Shown: positions 1 to 5,660, counted from the first letter of the stretch. The stretch is DNA of 6,068 nt from an uncultured Alphaproteobacteria bacterium (GCA_937903315.1 CALCZO010000068.1:1-6068), one strand, 5' to 3'. Made by a program: numbers and translations. Notes: a model not told the origin generated them from the sequence alone.

Positions 1-661
1 TGTCATAGGCGCGCGAGGCGGTCGGGTTGTTGTAGGTCGAGGACATCGCGCCCATCGCGTCGAACAGCACCGACAGTGTCCAGTCGAGTTCCTCGCAGCC
101 GCCGGCAAAGACCCGGTCCTGCTTGCCCCACTGGATCAGTTCGTAGGCATTGCCGATGCAATGGTTCGACGTCGCGCAGGCCGACGAGATCGAATAGTTG
201 ACGCCCTTGATCTTGTACCACACCGCCAGCGTCGCCGAGGCTGTCGACGACATTGCTTTCGGCACCGCGAACGGGCCGACCCGCTTGGAATTGCCGCTTT
301 CGCGGGCCTTGTCGACCGATTCGATCACCGTCCGTGTCGACGGGCCGCCCGAGCCCATGACAATGCCGGTCCGTTCGTTGGAAATCTCGGCTTCGGTCAG
401 TCCGGCGTCCTTGATGGCCTCGTCCATGGCCACCTGGTTCCAGCCGGTTCCCCCGCCATGGAAACGCATCGCCCGCCGGTCAAGCACCGTCGCCGGATCA
501 AGCGTCGGCCGGCCGTAGACGCGGCTGCGGAAACCGTGCTCCTCGAACTCGGGGGCAAAGGTAATGCCCGAACGCGCTTGCTTCAGCGAGGTCAGCACCT
601 CGCCGGCGTTGTTGCCGATCGAGGACACGATGCCCATGCCGGTTACGACGACCCGTCTCAT
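1..661 (-). CDS. fabB: Beta-ketoacyl-ACP synthase I (3-oxoacyl-[ACP] synthase), C-terminus off the window
   Basis: Condensing enzyme of type II fatty acid synthesis. It adds malonyl-ACP units to acyl-ACP in the cytoplasm and is the form that elongates the cis-3-decenoyl-ACP made by FabA. Translation from the ATG at 661 gives 220 full codons before the left edge. Visible landmarks are the N-terminal RRVVVTGMGIVSSIGNN, a GSGGPSTR segment near residues 104-110, and the nucleophile motif SSACATS with Cys162 (Cys163 in E. coli FabB). GKQDRVFAGG and the FDAMGAMSS stretch follow, close to the E. coli protein. The catalytic His and Lys residues lie in the missing half. An AAGGA sequence 8 nt upstream (complement of 670-674) supports this start. 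The gene follows fabA by 32 bp on the same strand, so the two are probably cotranscribed. Identity is close to certain from the motifs and the fabA neighbour. Confidence 0.95.
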   Translation of the reverse strand, partial: MRRVVVTGMGIVSSIGNNAGEVLTSLKQARSGITFAPEFEEHGFRSRVYGRPTLDPATVLDRRAMRFHGGGTGWNQVAMDEAIKDAGLTEAEISNERTGIVMGSGGPSTRTVIESVDKARESGNSKRVGPFAVPKAMSSTASATLAVWYKIKGVNYSISSACATSNHCIGNAYELIQWGKQDRVFAGGCEELDWTLSVLFDAMGAMSSTYNNPTASRAYD

Positions 662-693
662 CACGTTTGTCCTTGCCTTGCGGTATGGCTGGC

Positions 694-1227
694 TCAGCCG
701 GCCTTCTGTTTCGACAGGCCGACCTTGAGGTCGGTCGCGTTATAGATCGTCTCGCCATCGGCCTTCATCCAGCCGTCGGCGATGCCGAGCACCAGACGAC
801 CGCGCATGACGCGCTTGAAGTCGATGCCATATTCGACAAGCCTGGTGCGCGGCGTCACCATGCCCTTGAACTTCACCTCGCCGGTCGACAGCGCCATGCC
901 ATAGCCCGGCTCGCCAAGCCAGCCAAGATAGAAACCGGTCAACTGCCACATCGCATCAAGCCCGAGGCATCCCGGCATGATCGGGTTGCCGGGAAAATGG
1001 CAGGGAAAGAACCAGTGGTCCGGGTTGATGTCGAACTCGGCCCGGATGTAGCCCTTGTCGAACAGGCCGCCGGTCTCGCTCACCTCGGTGATGCGGTCGA
1101 ACATCAGCATCGGCGGGGCGGGAAGCTGGGCATTGCCCGGCCCGAACAGCTCGCCGCGGCTGCAGGCGATGAGATCATCGTAGGTGAAGCTGGACTTGCG
1201 GGCGGTTTCCTGCGCGGCGTCGGTCAT
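694..1227 (-). CDS. fabA: 3-hydroxydecanoyl-ACP dehydratase/isomerase
   Basis: Bifunctional enzyme that dehydrates 3-hydroxydecanoyl-ACP and isomerises trans-2- to cis-3-decenoyl-ACP, the branch point for unsaturated fatty acids. The 177-residue product is near the family's usual length (E. coli 172). It carries the hot-dog-fold signature CHFPGNPIMPGCLGLDAMWQ. The catalytic pair is His77 and Asp91, with the same 14-residue spacing as E. coli His70/Asp84. The GELFGPGNAQLP and STGEVKFKGMV blocks also match FabA and not FabZ. The frame stays open upstream to an ATG at 1260, but the ATG at 1227 was chosen. It has AGGAAA just before it, and homologues begin shortly before the SSFTYDDL segment. It heads a probable fabA-fabB operon and is divergent from irr, an arrangement I recall from other Rhizobiales. 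Confidence 0.96.
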   Translation of the reverse strand: MTDAAQETARKSSFTYDDLIACSRGELFGPGNAQLPAPPMLMFDRITEVSETGGLFDKGYIRAEFDINPDHWFFPCHFPGNPIMPGCLGLDAMWQLTGFYLGWLGEPGYGMALSTGEVKFKGMVTPRTRLVEYGIDFKRVMRGRLVLGIADGWMKADGETIYNATDLKVGLSKQKAG

Positions 1228-1287
1228 TTTCCTGTTACCCTGATGCCGTACCCAACCCAATGCTGGCCCGGCTGCTCCTCACGGAAT

Positions 1288-1315
1288 ATTAAACCGCATT
1301 AACACGCTGTGTGAA
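1288..1315 (-). promoter_or_regulatory. Candidate sigma-70-type promoter for fabA-fabB
   Basis: On the minus strand TTCACA (1315-1310) is followed after 16 nt by TTTAAT (1293-1288). Each hexamer matches five of six positions of TTGACA and TATAAT. Transcription would begin near 1281, giving a leader of about 54 nt before the fabA ATG at 1227. The region is locally AT-rich between two genes that both point away from it, which is where a promoter must lie. No obvious palindromic Irr-type box (TTTAGAA/TTCTAAA class) overlaps it. Assignment is by eye only. Confidence 0.45.
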
Positions 1316-1385
1316 AGCGACAAATCAGAACATCCCCGCCGGTCTTGACCTGTCCCGATCGCAGGCGGACTTTCGCGGGCAGCCG

Positions 1386-1414
1386 TTGCCGATTTGCACA
1401 GCGCGGGCTATATT
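1386..1414 (+). promoter_or_regulatory. Candidate irr promoter ending just before the ATG
   Basis: TTGCCG (1386-1391) is followed after 17 nt by TATATT (1409-1414), which matches TATAAT at five of six positions. The overlapping CTATAT also resembles the -10 form common in rhizobia. The expected start of transcription, six to eight bases after the -10 box, falls at about 1420-1422. That is essentially on the ATG at 1422, so the irr message could be leaderless. No Shine-Dalgarno sequence lies before 1422, which fits this reading. The weak -35 match keeps confidence moderate. Confidence 0.45.
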
Positions 1415-1421
1415 GACGTTC

Positions 1422-1901
1422 ATGAAGACGATGACGACGACGCAATCACTCCACGCTGACCCGGCAGAGCGCACCGGATGTCCCGTGCATGACCTCAAGG
1501 GCATGCTGAGGACCGCCGGGCTGCGGCCGACGCGCCAGCGCGTTGCGCTGGGCTGGCTGCTGTTTGGCAAGGGCGATCGGCATATCACGGCCGAGCGCCT
1601 GCATGAGGAGGCGCTCAGGGCGCGGGTGCCGGTTTCGCTGGCGACCGTCTACAACACCCTGCATCAGTTCACTGCGGCAGGCTTCCTGCGCGAAGTGGCG
1701 GTGGAAGGGGCAAAGGCCTATTTCGATACCAATACGGGCGACCATTTCCACTTTTATGTCGAGAGCGAGGGCCGGCTGATCGATATCGACGGCGGCGACA
1801 TCGCGCTCAGCCACGTTCCGACCCCGCCCGACGGAATGGAGATTGCCGGCATCGATGTTGTCCTCCGGCTGCGTCCGAAGGCACCGGCGACCGACGAATA
1901 G
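1422..1901 (+). CDS. irr: Iron response regulator Irr (Fur family)
   Basis: Transcription factor of the Fur superfamily. In Rhizobiales it senses iron through heme and controls heme synthesis, iron uptake and iron-storage genes. From ATG 1422 the product is 159 residues. The winged-helix domain covers about residues 25-95, with GLRPTRQRVALGWLLF and the recognition-helix segment VSLATVYNTL (71-80). The dimerisation part follows with YFDTN at 100-104. The only cysteine is Cys20, so the paired CxxC structural-zinc sites of many Fur proteins are absent, as in Irr. Cys20 lies in GCPVHD, close to the heme regulatory motif (GCPWHD) of Bradyrhizobium Irr. The second heme site, HHH in known Irr, reads His108-Phe109-His110. 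The start could also be the ATG at 1431; a GTG at 1311 in the same frame is not believed. It diverges from fabA and may have a leaderless promoter. Confidence 0.9.
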   Translation: MKTMTTTQSLHADPAERTGCPVHDLKGMLRTAGLRPTRQRVALGWLLFGKGDRHITAERLHEEALRARVPVSLATVYNTLHQFTAAGFLREVAVEGAKAYFDTNTGDHFHFYVESEGRLIDIDGGDIALSHVPTPPDGMEIAGIDVVLRLRPKAPATDE

Positions 1902-1935
1902 GCTGCGGGCAGGAATCGGCCTCTGCTGAAGGCGC

Positions 1936-2463
1936 CTACTTGACCGGTTCTTTCGGGTACACACCCCACAGCTGATCCTGTTTCATCCAGCCGCGGAAGC
2001 CGTCGCCGTTGATGCGGCACCATTGACCGTTGCAGATTTCGATATTGGCCAGCACGGTCGGCTGCAGCCGGGCGATGACGGCCGCGCCCTCGGCCCCTTC
2101 GTCAAGCAGCGGCAGTGCGGCTTCCTTCGACCACGGCGCGACCAGCGCCGTGCGGCGGCTCGACAGGCGGGAGTGGAAGACCCAGCCCTCGGTCCCCTCG
2201 GCATCGCGGATGCGGCGCCAGTTGTCGAATTCGCCGGTGATCTCCACCGGCAGCCCTTCGCGCTTGAACACCCATTTGATTCGGTGTTCCTTACTCGGCC
2301 CCTCGCGCATCGGGGTATCGGACGGTTTGAGGCTGACGTAGCGCGGCACGGGAAGACCGGTCGCCGGCCCTACCGGAACGGTCTCGGCCGAAGCAGCGAA
2401 CGCCGGCGCAAGCGCCGCGTGCATGGCAAAAATCACGGAAAAACAGCAAAAGCGCGTCAACAC
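1936..2463 (-). CDS. Exported protein with two bacterial SH3-like repeats
   Basis: Predicted periplasmic protein of 175 residues, of the DUF1058/SH3_4 kind seen in alphaproteobacteria; no enzymatic role is known to me. Residues 1-26 form a signal peptide: Arg4, a hydrophobic core to about residue 22, then AFA-ASA, with cleavage likely after Ala23 or Ala26. There is no lipobox. Two SH3-like units follow, about 40-105 and 112-168. Each has a W-containing strand (NWRRI at 81-85, QWCRI at 147-151) and then a GW turn (GWV at 93-95, GWM at 158-160). Such domains usually bind peptides or peptidoglycan; that is inference here. The frame opens with GTG immediately followed by TTG, and no convincing Shine-Dalgarno sequence precedes it, so the exact start is uncertain. 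It converges on irr, 34 bp away, and diverges from the dehydrogenase gene. Confidence 0.75.
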   Translation of the reverse strand: MLTRFCCFSVIFAMHAALAPAFAASAETVPVGPATGLPVPRYVSLKPSDTPMREGPSKEHRIKWVFKREGLPVEITGEFDNWRRIRDAEGTEGWVFHSRLSSRRTALVAPWSKEAALPLLDEGAEGAAVIARLQPTVLANIEICNGQWCRINGDGFRGWMKQDQLWGVYPKEPVK

Positions 2464-2537
2464 AATAGCCCCATCCAGTCTTTTGTCTCACCCTGCCGGC
2501 CGGGCGTCTGCCAGGATCGTGCGACCCATTGAGCGCA

Positions 2538-2560
2538 CCGGTCCCGATCTGCTAGACCGG
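2538..2560. repeat. Inverted repeat in the divergent SH3/dehydrogenase intergenic region
   Basis: CCGGTC (2538-2543) and GACCGG (2555-2560) are perfect inverted copies separated by 11 nt, with arm centres 17 bp apart. That is a plausible spacing for a dimeric repressor on one face of the helix. They lie in the 181-bp gap (2464-2644) between two divergent genes. No gene and no convincing promoter pair were found in that gap. Six-base GC arms occur often by chance in DNA this rich in GC, so this is only a candidate operator. Confidence 0.22.
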
Positions 2561-2635
2561 CTGGCAGGCAGGCACTGTGGATCATGGTGCCAACACCGTT
2601 AATGTGTGGTTGAACTGATCACGAATCGCTGCCTT

Positions 2636-2641
2636 AGGGGG
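2636..2641 (+). promoter_or_regulatory. Shine-Dalgarno sequence deciding the dehydrogenase start
   Basis: AGGGGG ends 3 nt before the ATG at 2645; counting from its AGGG core the spacing is 5 nt. The next ATG, at 2654, would be too far away at 12-14 nt. The open frame back to the GTG at 2606 has no such site. This favours 2645. Confidence 0.55.
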
Positions 2642-2644
2642 TGC

Positions 2645-3646
2645 ATGCAGACGATGACGAAACCAAGGCCGACCGTGATTGTCACCCGGCGGTTGCCCGA
2701 TGTCATCGAGCAGCGCATGGCCGAATTGTTCGACGTGACCTTCAACCTTGCCGATACGCCGATGTCCGACGCCGAACTGGTCTCGGCGATGACTGCGGCC
2801 GATGTCCTCTTGCCCACCGTGACCGATCGCATCGACGCCGCACTGATCGAACAGGCCGGCCCGCGCCTGAAGCTGATCGCCAATTTCGGCAACGGGGTCG
2901 ACAACATCGATGTGGCCGCTGCCCGCAAGGCCGGCATCACCGTCACCAACACGCCCGGCGTTCTGACCGAGGACATGGCTGATTTCACCATGGCGCTGAT
3001 TGTCGCGGTCGCACGGCGATTCTCGGAGGGCGCGCGGATCATCCCGGACGGAGGCTGGAGCGGCTGGTCGCCCAACTGGATGCTGGGCCGGCGCATTCAT
3101 GGCAAGCGCCTCGGCATCGTCGGCATGGGGCGGATCGGCCAGGCGGTCGCCCGCCGCGCCCGCGCCTTCGGCCTGCATGTGCATTACCATAATCGCCGGC
3201 CGGTCTCGGCCCGCACCGAGGAAGAGCTTCAGGCAACCTACTGGGAAAGCCTCGACCGGATGCTGGCGCGGATGGATATCGTCACCATCCACTGCCCGCA
3301 TACGCCGGCGACGTTCCATCTGCTGTCGGCCCGGCGCATCCGGCTGCTCAAGCCCGATGCGATCCTCGTCAACACGGCGCGCGGCGAAATCGTCGATACG
3401 GCCGAACTGACCGATCTGCTCGAATCAGGCCATCTCGCCGGTGCCGGCCTTGATGTCTACGAGCACGAGCCGGCGGTGCCCGAGCGACTCAGGCAACTCG
3501 CCGACAGGGGCCGGGTGCTGCTGTTGCCGCATATGGGCTCATCGACGGTCGAAAGCCGCATCGAGATGGGCGAGAAAGTCATCATCAACATCAAGACCTT
3601 CATCGACGGGCATCATCCGCCCGACCGGGTCCTGCCGCAGATGTAG
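2645..3646 (+). CDS. D-2-hydroxyacid dehydrogenase, glyoxylate/hydroxypyruvate reductase group
   Basis: NAD(P)H-dependent cytoplasmic reductase of 333 residues, normal for the family. It probably reduces glyoxylate or hydroxypyruvate to glycolate or D-glycerate. The split substrate domain (about 1-110 and 300-333) contains ANFGNGVDNIDV at 79-90. The Rossmann domain (about 111-299) has GIVGMGRIG at 157-165. The catalytic triad is visible: Arg246 in NTARGE, Glu275 in EHEP and His296 in LPHMGS, with the Arg-Glu spacing of 29 seen in E. coli SerA. The end of the second nucleotide-binding strand reads HYHNRR (180-185) with no acidic residue, which suggests NADPH over NADH. There is no ACT domain, so it is not a classical SerA. 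It stands alone: divergent from the SH3 gene and convergent with the NDUFA9-like gene. The exact substrate cannot be read from sequence. Confidence 0.9.
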   Translation: MQTMTKPRPTVIVTRRLPDVIEQRMAELFDVTFNLADTPMSDAELVSAMTAADVLLPTVTDRIDAALIEQAGPRLKLIANFGNGVDNIDVAAARKAGITVTNTPGVLTEDMADFTMALIVAVARRFSEGARIIPDGGWSGWSPNWMLGRRIHGKRLGIVGMGRIGQAVARRARAFGLHVHYHNRRPVSARTEEELQATYWESLDRMLARMDIVTIHCPHTPATFHLLSARRIRLLKPDAILVNTARGEIVDTAELTDLLESGHLAGAGLDVYEHEPAVPERLRQLADRGRVLLLPHMGSSTVESRIEMGEKVIINIKTFIDGHHPPDRVLPQM

Positions 3647-3680
3647 GCCGGTGCCGGTCTCAGGCCACCGGCATCTTTTC
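3647..3680 (+). terminator. Candidate terminator between convergent genes
   Basis: GCCGGTG (3647-3653) pairs perfectly with CACCGGC (3666-3672) across a 12-nt loop and is followed by ATCTTTTC. It begins directly after the TAG of the dehydrogenase and would end that transcript. The right arm lies inside the last codons of the convergent gene, and the loop holds that gene's stop codon. The T-tract is short and interrupted, so strength is doubtful. Confidence 0.4.
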
Positions 3681-4646
3681 AAACTGGCCATGCTCGCGGA
3701 AGCGGTAGAGATAGCCCGGAACGATCGATTCATACGCCGTCGGATCGATGCCGAGTCCGTCAAGGGTCCGACCCTCGCGCTCGGCCTCGTCACTGACCAC
3801 GCTGTCGGACTTCAGCAGTTCGACCTGATCGACCGTCAGCGGCGGGTTCGGCAGGATCTGCAGCACGCTGGCCTTCAGCCGCGCCGCCCAGAACGGAATC
3901 GACACCGGCAGCCGGGTGCGGCCGGTCACCTTCAGGATGTAATCGATCAGCGCCTTGAAGCTGGCAACCTGCGGCCCGCCCAGTTCATAGACGGTGCCCG
4001 CACGCGCCCGCCCCTCGACCGCAGCAACCAGGGCTTCGGCGACATCGCCGACATAGACCGGCTGGAAGCGGGTCTCGCCGCCGCCGATCAGCGGAATGAC
4101 CGGCGAGAAGCGGCTGAGCGAGGCAAAGCGGTTGAAGAACCCGTCCTCCGGTCCGAAAATCAGCGAAGAACGCACCACCACTGCCGTCGGCACGGACGCC
4201 AGAACGGCGGCTTCGCCGTAAGCCTTGGAGGCGGCATAGTCGGAATTTGCCGCCGCCCCGACGGCCAGCGCCGACATGTGGACGAACCGCGTGATGCCGG
4301 CCCGGGCCGTCTCCTCGGCGATCGTGCGGGCCCCCGCCGCCTGGACGGCAGCAAAGGTGTTGCGCCCGCTCTCGCTCAGGATGCCGACAAGATTGACCAC
4401 CGCATCGGCCCCGGCGATCGCCCGTGCCACGGAGGCGCGGTTACGGACATTGGCCTGCACGGCGTGGATCTGTCCGACCCCGCCCATGGGCTGGAGATGA
4501 CCGGCAAGATCGGGCCGACGCACCGCCACGCGGACACGCCAGCCGCGCTTGGCCAGCGCCCGGACAAGATGCCGCCCGACAAACCCCGAGCCGCCGAAAA
4601 CCGTGATCAGACCTGCCGCCATGTCCAATTGCTCCCAATCCGTCAT
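3660..4646 (-). CDS. NDUFA9-like NAD(P)-binding protein (atypical extended SDR, complex I associated)
   Basis: Member of the NAD-dependent epimerase/dehydratase superfamily, closest to the alphaproteobacterial 'complex I NDUFA9 subunit family'. The mitochondrial NDUFA9 relative is an NADPH-binding accessory subunit of NADH:ubiquinone oxidoreductase; whether this bacterial protein acts there is inference. The 328-residue product has the N-terminal Rossmann motif FGGSGFVG (Gly18, Gly21, Gly24). RVAVRRPDLAGHLQP follows the second strand, VVNLVGIL is at 83-90, and HMSAL with Ser125 is at 123-127. YAASK (Tyr137, Lys141) sits in the SDR active-site position. GGGETRFQPVYVGDVAEA (188-205) is typical of this subfamily. 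ATG 4646 has GAGG 4 nt upstream. ATG 4622, with GGGAG 9 nt upstream, is an equally reasonable start and would remove eight residues. It stands alone, 13 bp from the convergent dehydrogenase gene; no nuo gene is nearby. Confidence 0.85.
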   Translation of the reverse strand: MTDWEQLDMAAGLITVFGGSGFVGRHLVRALAKRGWRVRVAVRRPDLAGHLQPMGGVGQIHAVQANVRNRASVARAIAGADAVVNLVGILSESGRNTFAAVQAAGARTIAEETARAGITRFVHMSALAVGAAANSDYAASKAYGEAAVLASVPTAVVVRSSLIFGPEDGFFNRFASLSRFSPVIPLIGGGETRFQPVYVGDVAEALVAAVEGRARAGTVYELGGPQVASFKALIDYILKVTGRTRLPVSIPFWAARLKASVLQILPNPPLTVDQVELLKSDSVVSDEAEREGRTLDGLGIDPTAYESIVPGYLYRFREHGQFEKMPVA

Positions 4647-4729
4647 CCAGCCTCGATCTAGTCAATCTTGCTGCCGCTGTACAGTAGCGGATGGTCGCGG
4701 CAGGCGTGGCGGTTTTTGTGACAAGACGA

Positions 4730-4758
4730 TTGACAAGCAGGCGATCACCACCCTATGA
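4730..4758 (+). promoter_or_regulatory. Promoter of the tRNA-Leu gene
   Basis: A perfect TTGACA (4730-4735) is followed after 17 nt by CTATGA (4753-4758), close to the rhizobial -10 form CTATAT. Transcription would start around 4765-4766, only about five bases before the mature tRNA, which is normal for a single tRNA gene. The heptamer TGACAAG also occurs 12 bp upstream (4719-4725), duplicating part of the -35 region. Confidence 0.75.
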
Positions 4759-4770
4759 GCAGCCCCACGT

Positions 4771-4855
4771 GCCCAGGTGGCGGAATTGGTAGACGCGCTG
4801 GTTTCAGGTACCAGTGGTGAAAGCCGTGGAGGTTCGAGTCCTCTCCTGGGCACCA
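4771..4855 (+). tRNA. tRNA-Leu (anticodon CAG)
   Basis: Complete 85-nt class II tRNA that reads CUG leucine codons. The acceptor stem is GCCCAGG (4771-4777) with CCTGGGC (4845-4851), then discriminator A and an encoded CCA (4853-4855). The D-arm region has GGCGGAATTGGTAGACGC. The anticodon stem CTGGT/ACCAG (4798-4802, 4810-4814) encloses loop TTCAGGT with CAG at 4805-4807. A long variable arm follows, then a T-stem with loop TTCGAGT. The long variable arm and A73 fit leucine identity. No duplicated 3' end that would mark an integrated element was found in the window. Confidence 0.98.
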
Positions 4856-4880
4856 TCTTTCCTCAAGATGGTGTTTCGTT
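4851..4880 (+). terminator. Terminator-like hairpin sharing the tRNA 3' end
   Basis: CACCATCTT (4851-4859) and AAGATGGTG (4865-4873) form a perfect 9-bp stem with loop TCCTC, followed by TTTCGTT. The left arm includes the last acceptor base, the discriminator and the CCA of the tRNA, so the hairpin competes with the acceptor stem until processing. The short T-tract gives a plausible but not strong intrinsic terminator. Alternatively it could be a processing signal ahead of pyrE. Confidence 0.55.
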
Positions 4881-4888
4881 GGTCAAGT

Positions 4889-4924
4889 GCCCGCCCTGCC
4901 TCCGGGTGGGTCAGGCAGGCGGGC
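4889..4924 (+). promoter_or_regulatory. GC-rich hairpin in the pyrE leader, with an alternative fold
   Basis: The segment 4889-4901 pairs with 4913-4924 as a 12-bp stem with one bulged C and an 11-nt loop. A second fold uses the same left arm: CCCGCCC (4890-4896) can pair with GGGTGGG (4904-4910), seven pairs including one G-U. The two folds exclude each other. The structure ends 25 nt before the pyrE ATG. No T-tract follows, so it is not a classical terminator. It may be an attenuation-like or RNA-stability element, or simply backup termination for the tRNA transcript. Confidence 0.45.
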
Positions 4925-4925
4925 G

Positions 4926-4944
4926 CCGCAATTGGTGTGCGGAG
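4926..4944 (+). promoter_or_regulatory. pyrE Shine-Dalgarno sequence partly held in a small hairpin
   Basis: GGAG (4941-4944) lies 5 nt before the ATG at 4950 and fixes that start over the in-frame GTG at 4887. Its first two bases are also the end of TGCGG (4938-4942), which pairs with CCGCA (4926-4930) around a 7-nt loop. The stem is only five pairs, so any effect on translation is speculative. Confidence 0.5.
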
Positions 4945-4949
4945 AATCC

Positions 4950-5660
4950 ATGCCGAACCTGTCCCTGCCGGTCGACCGTGCCGTGATTGCGCGCGAGGCA
5001 GCCAAGATGCTGCTGGAGATCAAGGCCGTCCACTTCTACTCCGATAAACCGTTTATCTTCACCTCGGGCTGGGCCAGCCCGGTCTATATCGATTGCCGCA
5101 AGATCATTTCCTATCCGCGGCTGCGCTCGACGCTGATGGATTTTGCCGCCGCCACCATCGTGCGCGAGGTCGGGTATGAATCGGTCGATGTCGTCGCCGG
5201 TGGCGAGACTGCGGGAATTCCCTTCGCGGCTTGGATCGCCGACCGGCTGATGCTGCCGATGCAGTATGTCCGCAAGAAGGCCAAGGGCTTTGGCCGCAAT
5301 GCCCAGATCGAGGGCGAGGTGACGCCCGGCGTGCGCACGCTGCTGGTCGAGGATCTGGCGACCGACGGGCGCAGCAAGATCAATTTCGCACAGGCCCTGC
5401 GCGACGCCGGCGTCACGGTCGATCATTGCTTCGTGCTGTTCTTTTACGACATTTTCCCCGAGAGCCGGCCGCTGATGGACGAAATCGGCATCAAGCTGCA
5501 CTATCTCACCACCTGGTGGGATGTGCTGGCCGTCGCGCGCGAGAGCGGTCATTTCAAACCCGAGATCCTGGCCGAGGTCGAGAGCTTCCTCAACGATCCG
5601 GCCCGTTGGTCCGCCGCCCATGGCGGCATTTCGGCCATGAACGACAAGTCCGGCGGCTGA
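4950..5660 (+). CDS. pyrE: Orotate phosphoribosyltransferase
   Basis: Fifth step of de novo pyrimidine synthesis: orotate plus PRPP gives orotidine 5'-phosphate, which then becomes UMP. The 236-residue product has the type I PRTase fold. Near the N-terminus are KAVHFYSDKPFIFTSG (25-40) and SPVYIDCRKI (43-52). The AGGETAGIPFAA block is at 83-94. The flexible catalytic loop with YVRKKAKGFGRNAQIEG is at 107-122, and the PRPP-binding motif VEDLATDGRS at 133-142. The last has Asp139 where many family members have Ala or Thr; I recall a similar TDG form in other alphaproteobacterial PyrE proteins. The C-terminus, with LTTWWDVLAVA (186-196) and EVESFLNDP (209-217), also fits that group. GGAG 5 nt upstream sets the start. 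It follows tRNA-Leu by 94 bp and has no pyr partner in view. Leader hairpins may regulate it. Confidence 0.95.
   Translation: MPNLSLPVDRAVIAREAAKMLLEIKAVHFYSDKPFIFTSGWASPVYIDCRKIISYPRLRSTLMDFAAATIVREVGYESVDVVAGGETAGIPFAAWIADRLMLPMQYVRKKAKGFGRNAQIEGEVTPGVRTLLVEDLATDGRSKINFAQALRDAGVTVDHCFVLFFYDIFPESRPLMDEIGIKLHYLTTWWDVLAVARESGHFKPEILAEVESFLNDPARWSAAHGGISAMNDKSGG

Noticed and set aside
1228..1260. Eleven-residue N-terminal extension of fabA to the ATG at 1260
   Set aside because: The ATG at 1227 has AGGAAA directly upstream and matches the usual FabA start; the extension looks like leader sequence.
1311..1421. In-frame extension of irr back to a GTG at 1311
   Set aside because: The added 37 residues do not resemble Irr, the GTG has no ribosome site, and the stretch overlaps both candidate promoters. 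Homologues begin shortly before the GCPxHD region.
1228..1421. Irr or manganese-response operator in the irr/fabA gap
   Set aside because: Only a half-site-like TTTGCA (1393-1398) and AT-rich patches are present; no palindrome of the known type was found.
1902..1935. Terminator between irr and the SH3 gene
   Set aside because: The 34-bp convergent gap has no stable stem followed by a T-tract on either strand.
2582..3319. Long minus-strand open frame opposite the dehydrogenase gene
   Set aside because: It is a high-GC antisense shadow with no recognisable domain, while the plus strand has a complete catalytic triad and Rossmann motif.
3441..4661. 406-codon plus-strand open frame over the NDUFA9-like gene
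   Set aside because: It overlaps the end of the dehydrogenase in another frame and is antisense to a protein with clear SDR motifs. Its composition is rich in Arg, His and Gly, as expected of a shadow.
4674..4690. Small hairpin CCGCT-N7-AGCGG upstream of the NDUFA9-like gene
   Set aside because: Five-base arms are expected by chance in DNA of this composition, and there is no T-tract or functional context.
4771..4870. tRNA-Leu as the attachment site of an integrated element
   Set aside because: No direct repeat of the tRNA 3' end was seen in the window, no integrase is present, and the next gene is pyrE, a core gene.
4777..4986. Short open frames crossing the tRNA-Leu gene
   Set aside because: They read through a complete tRNA and run into the pyrE start in other frames.
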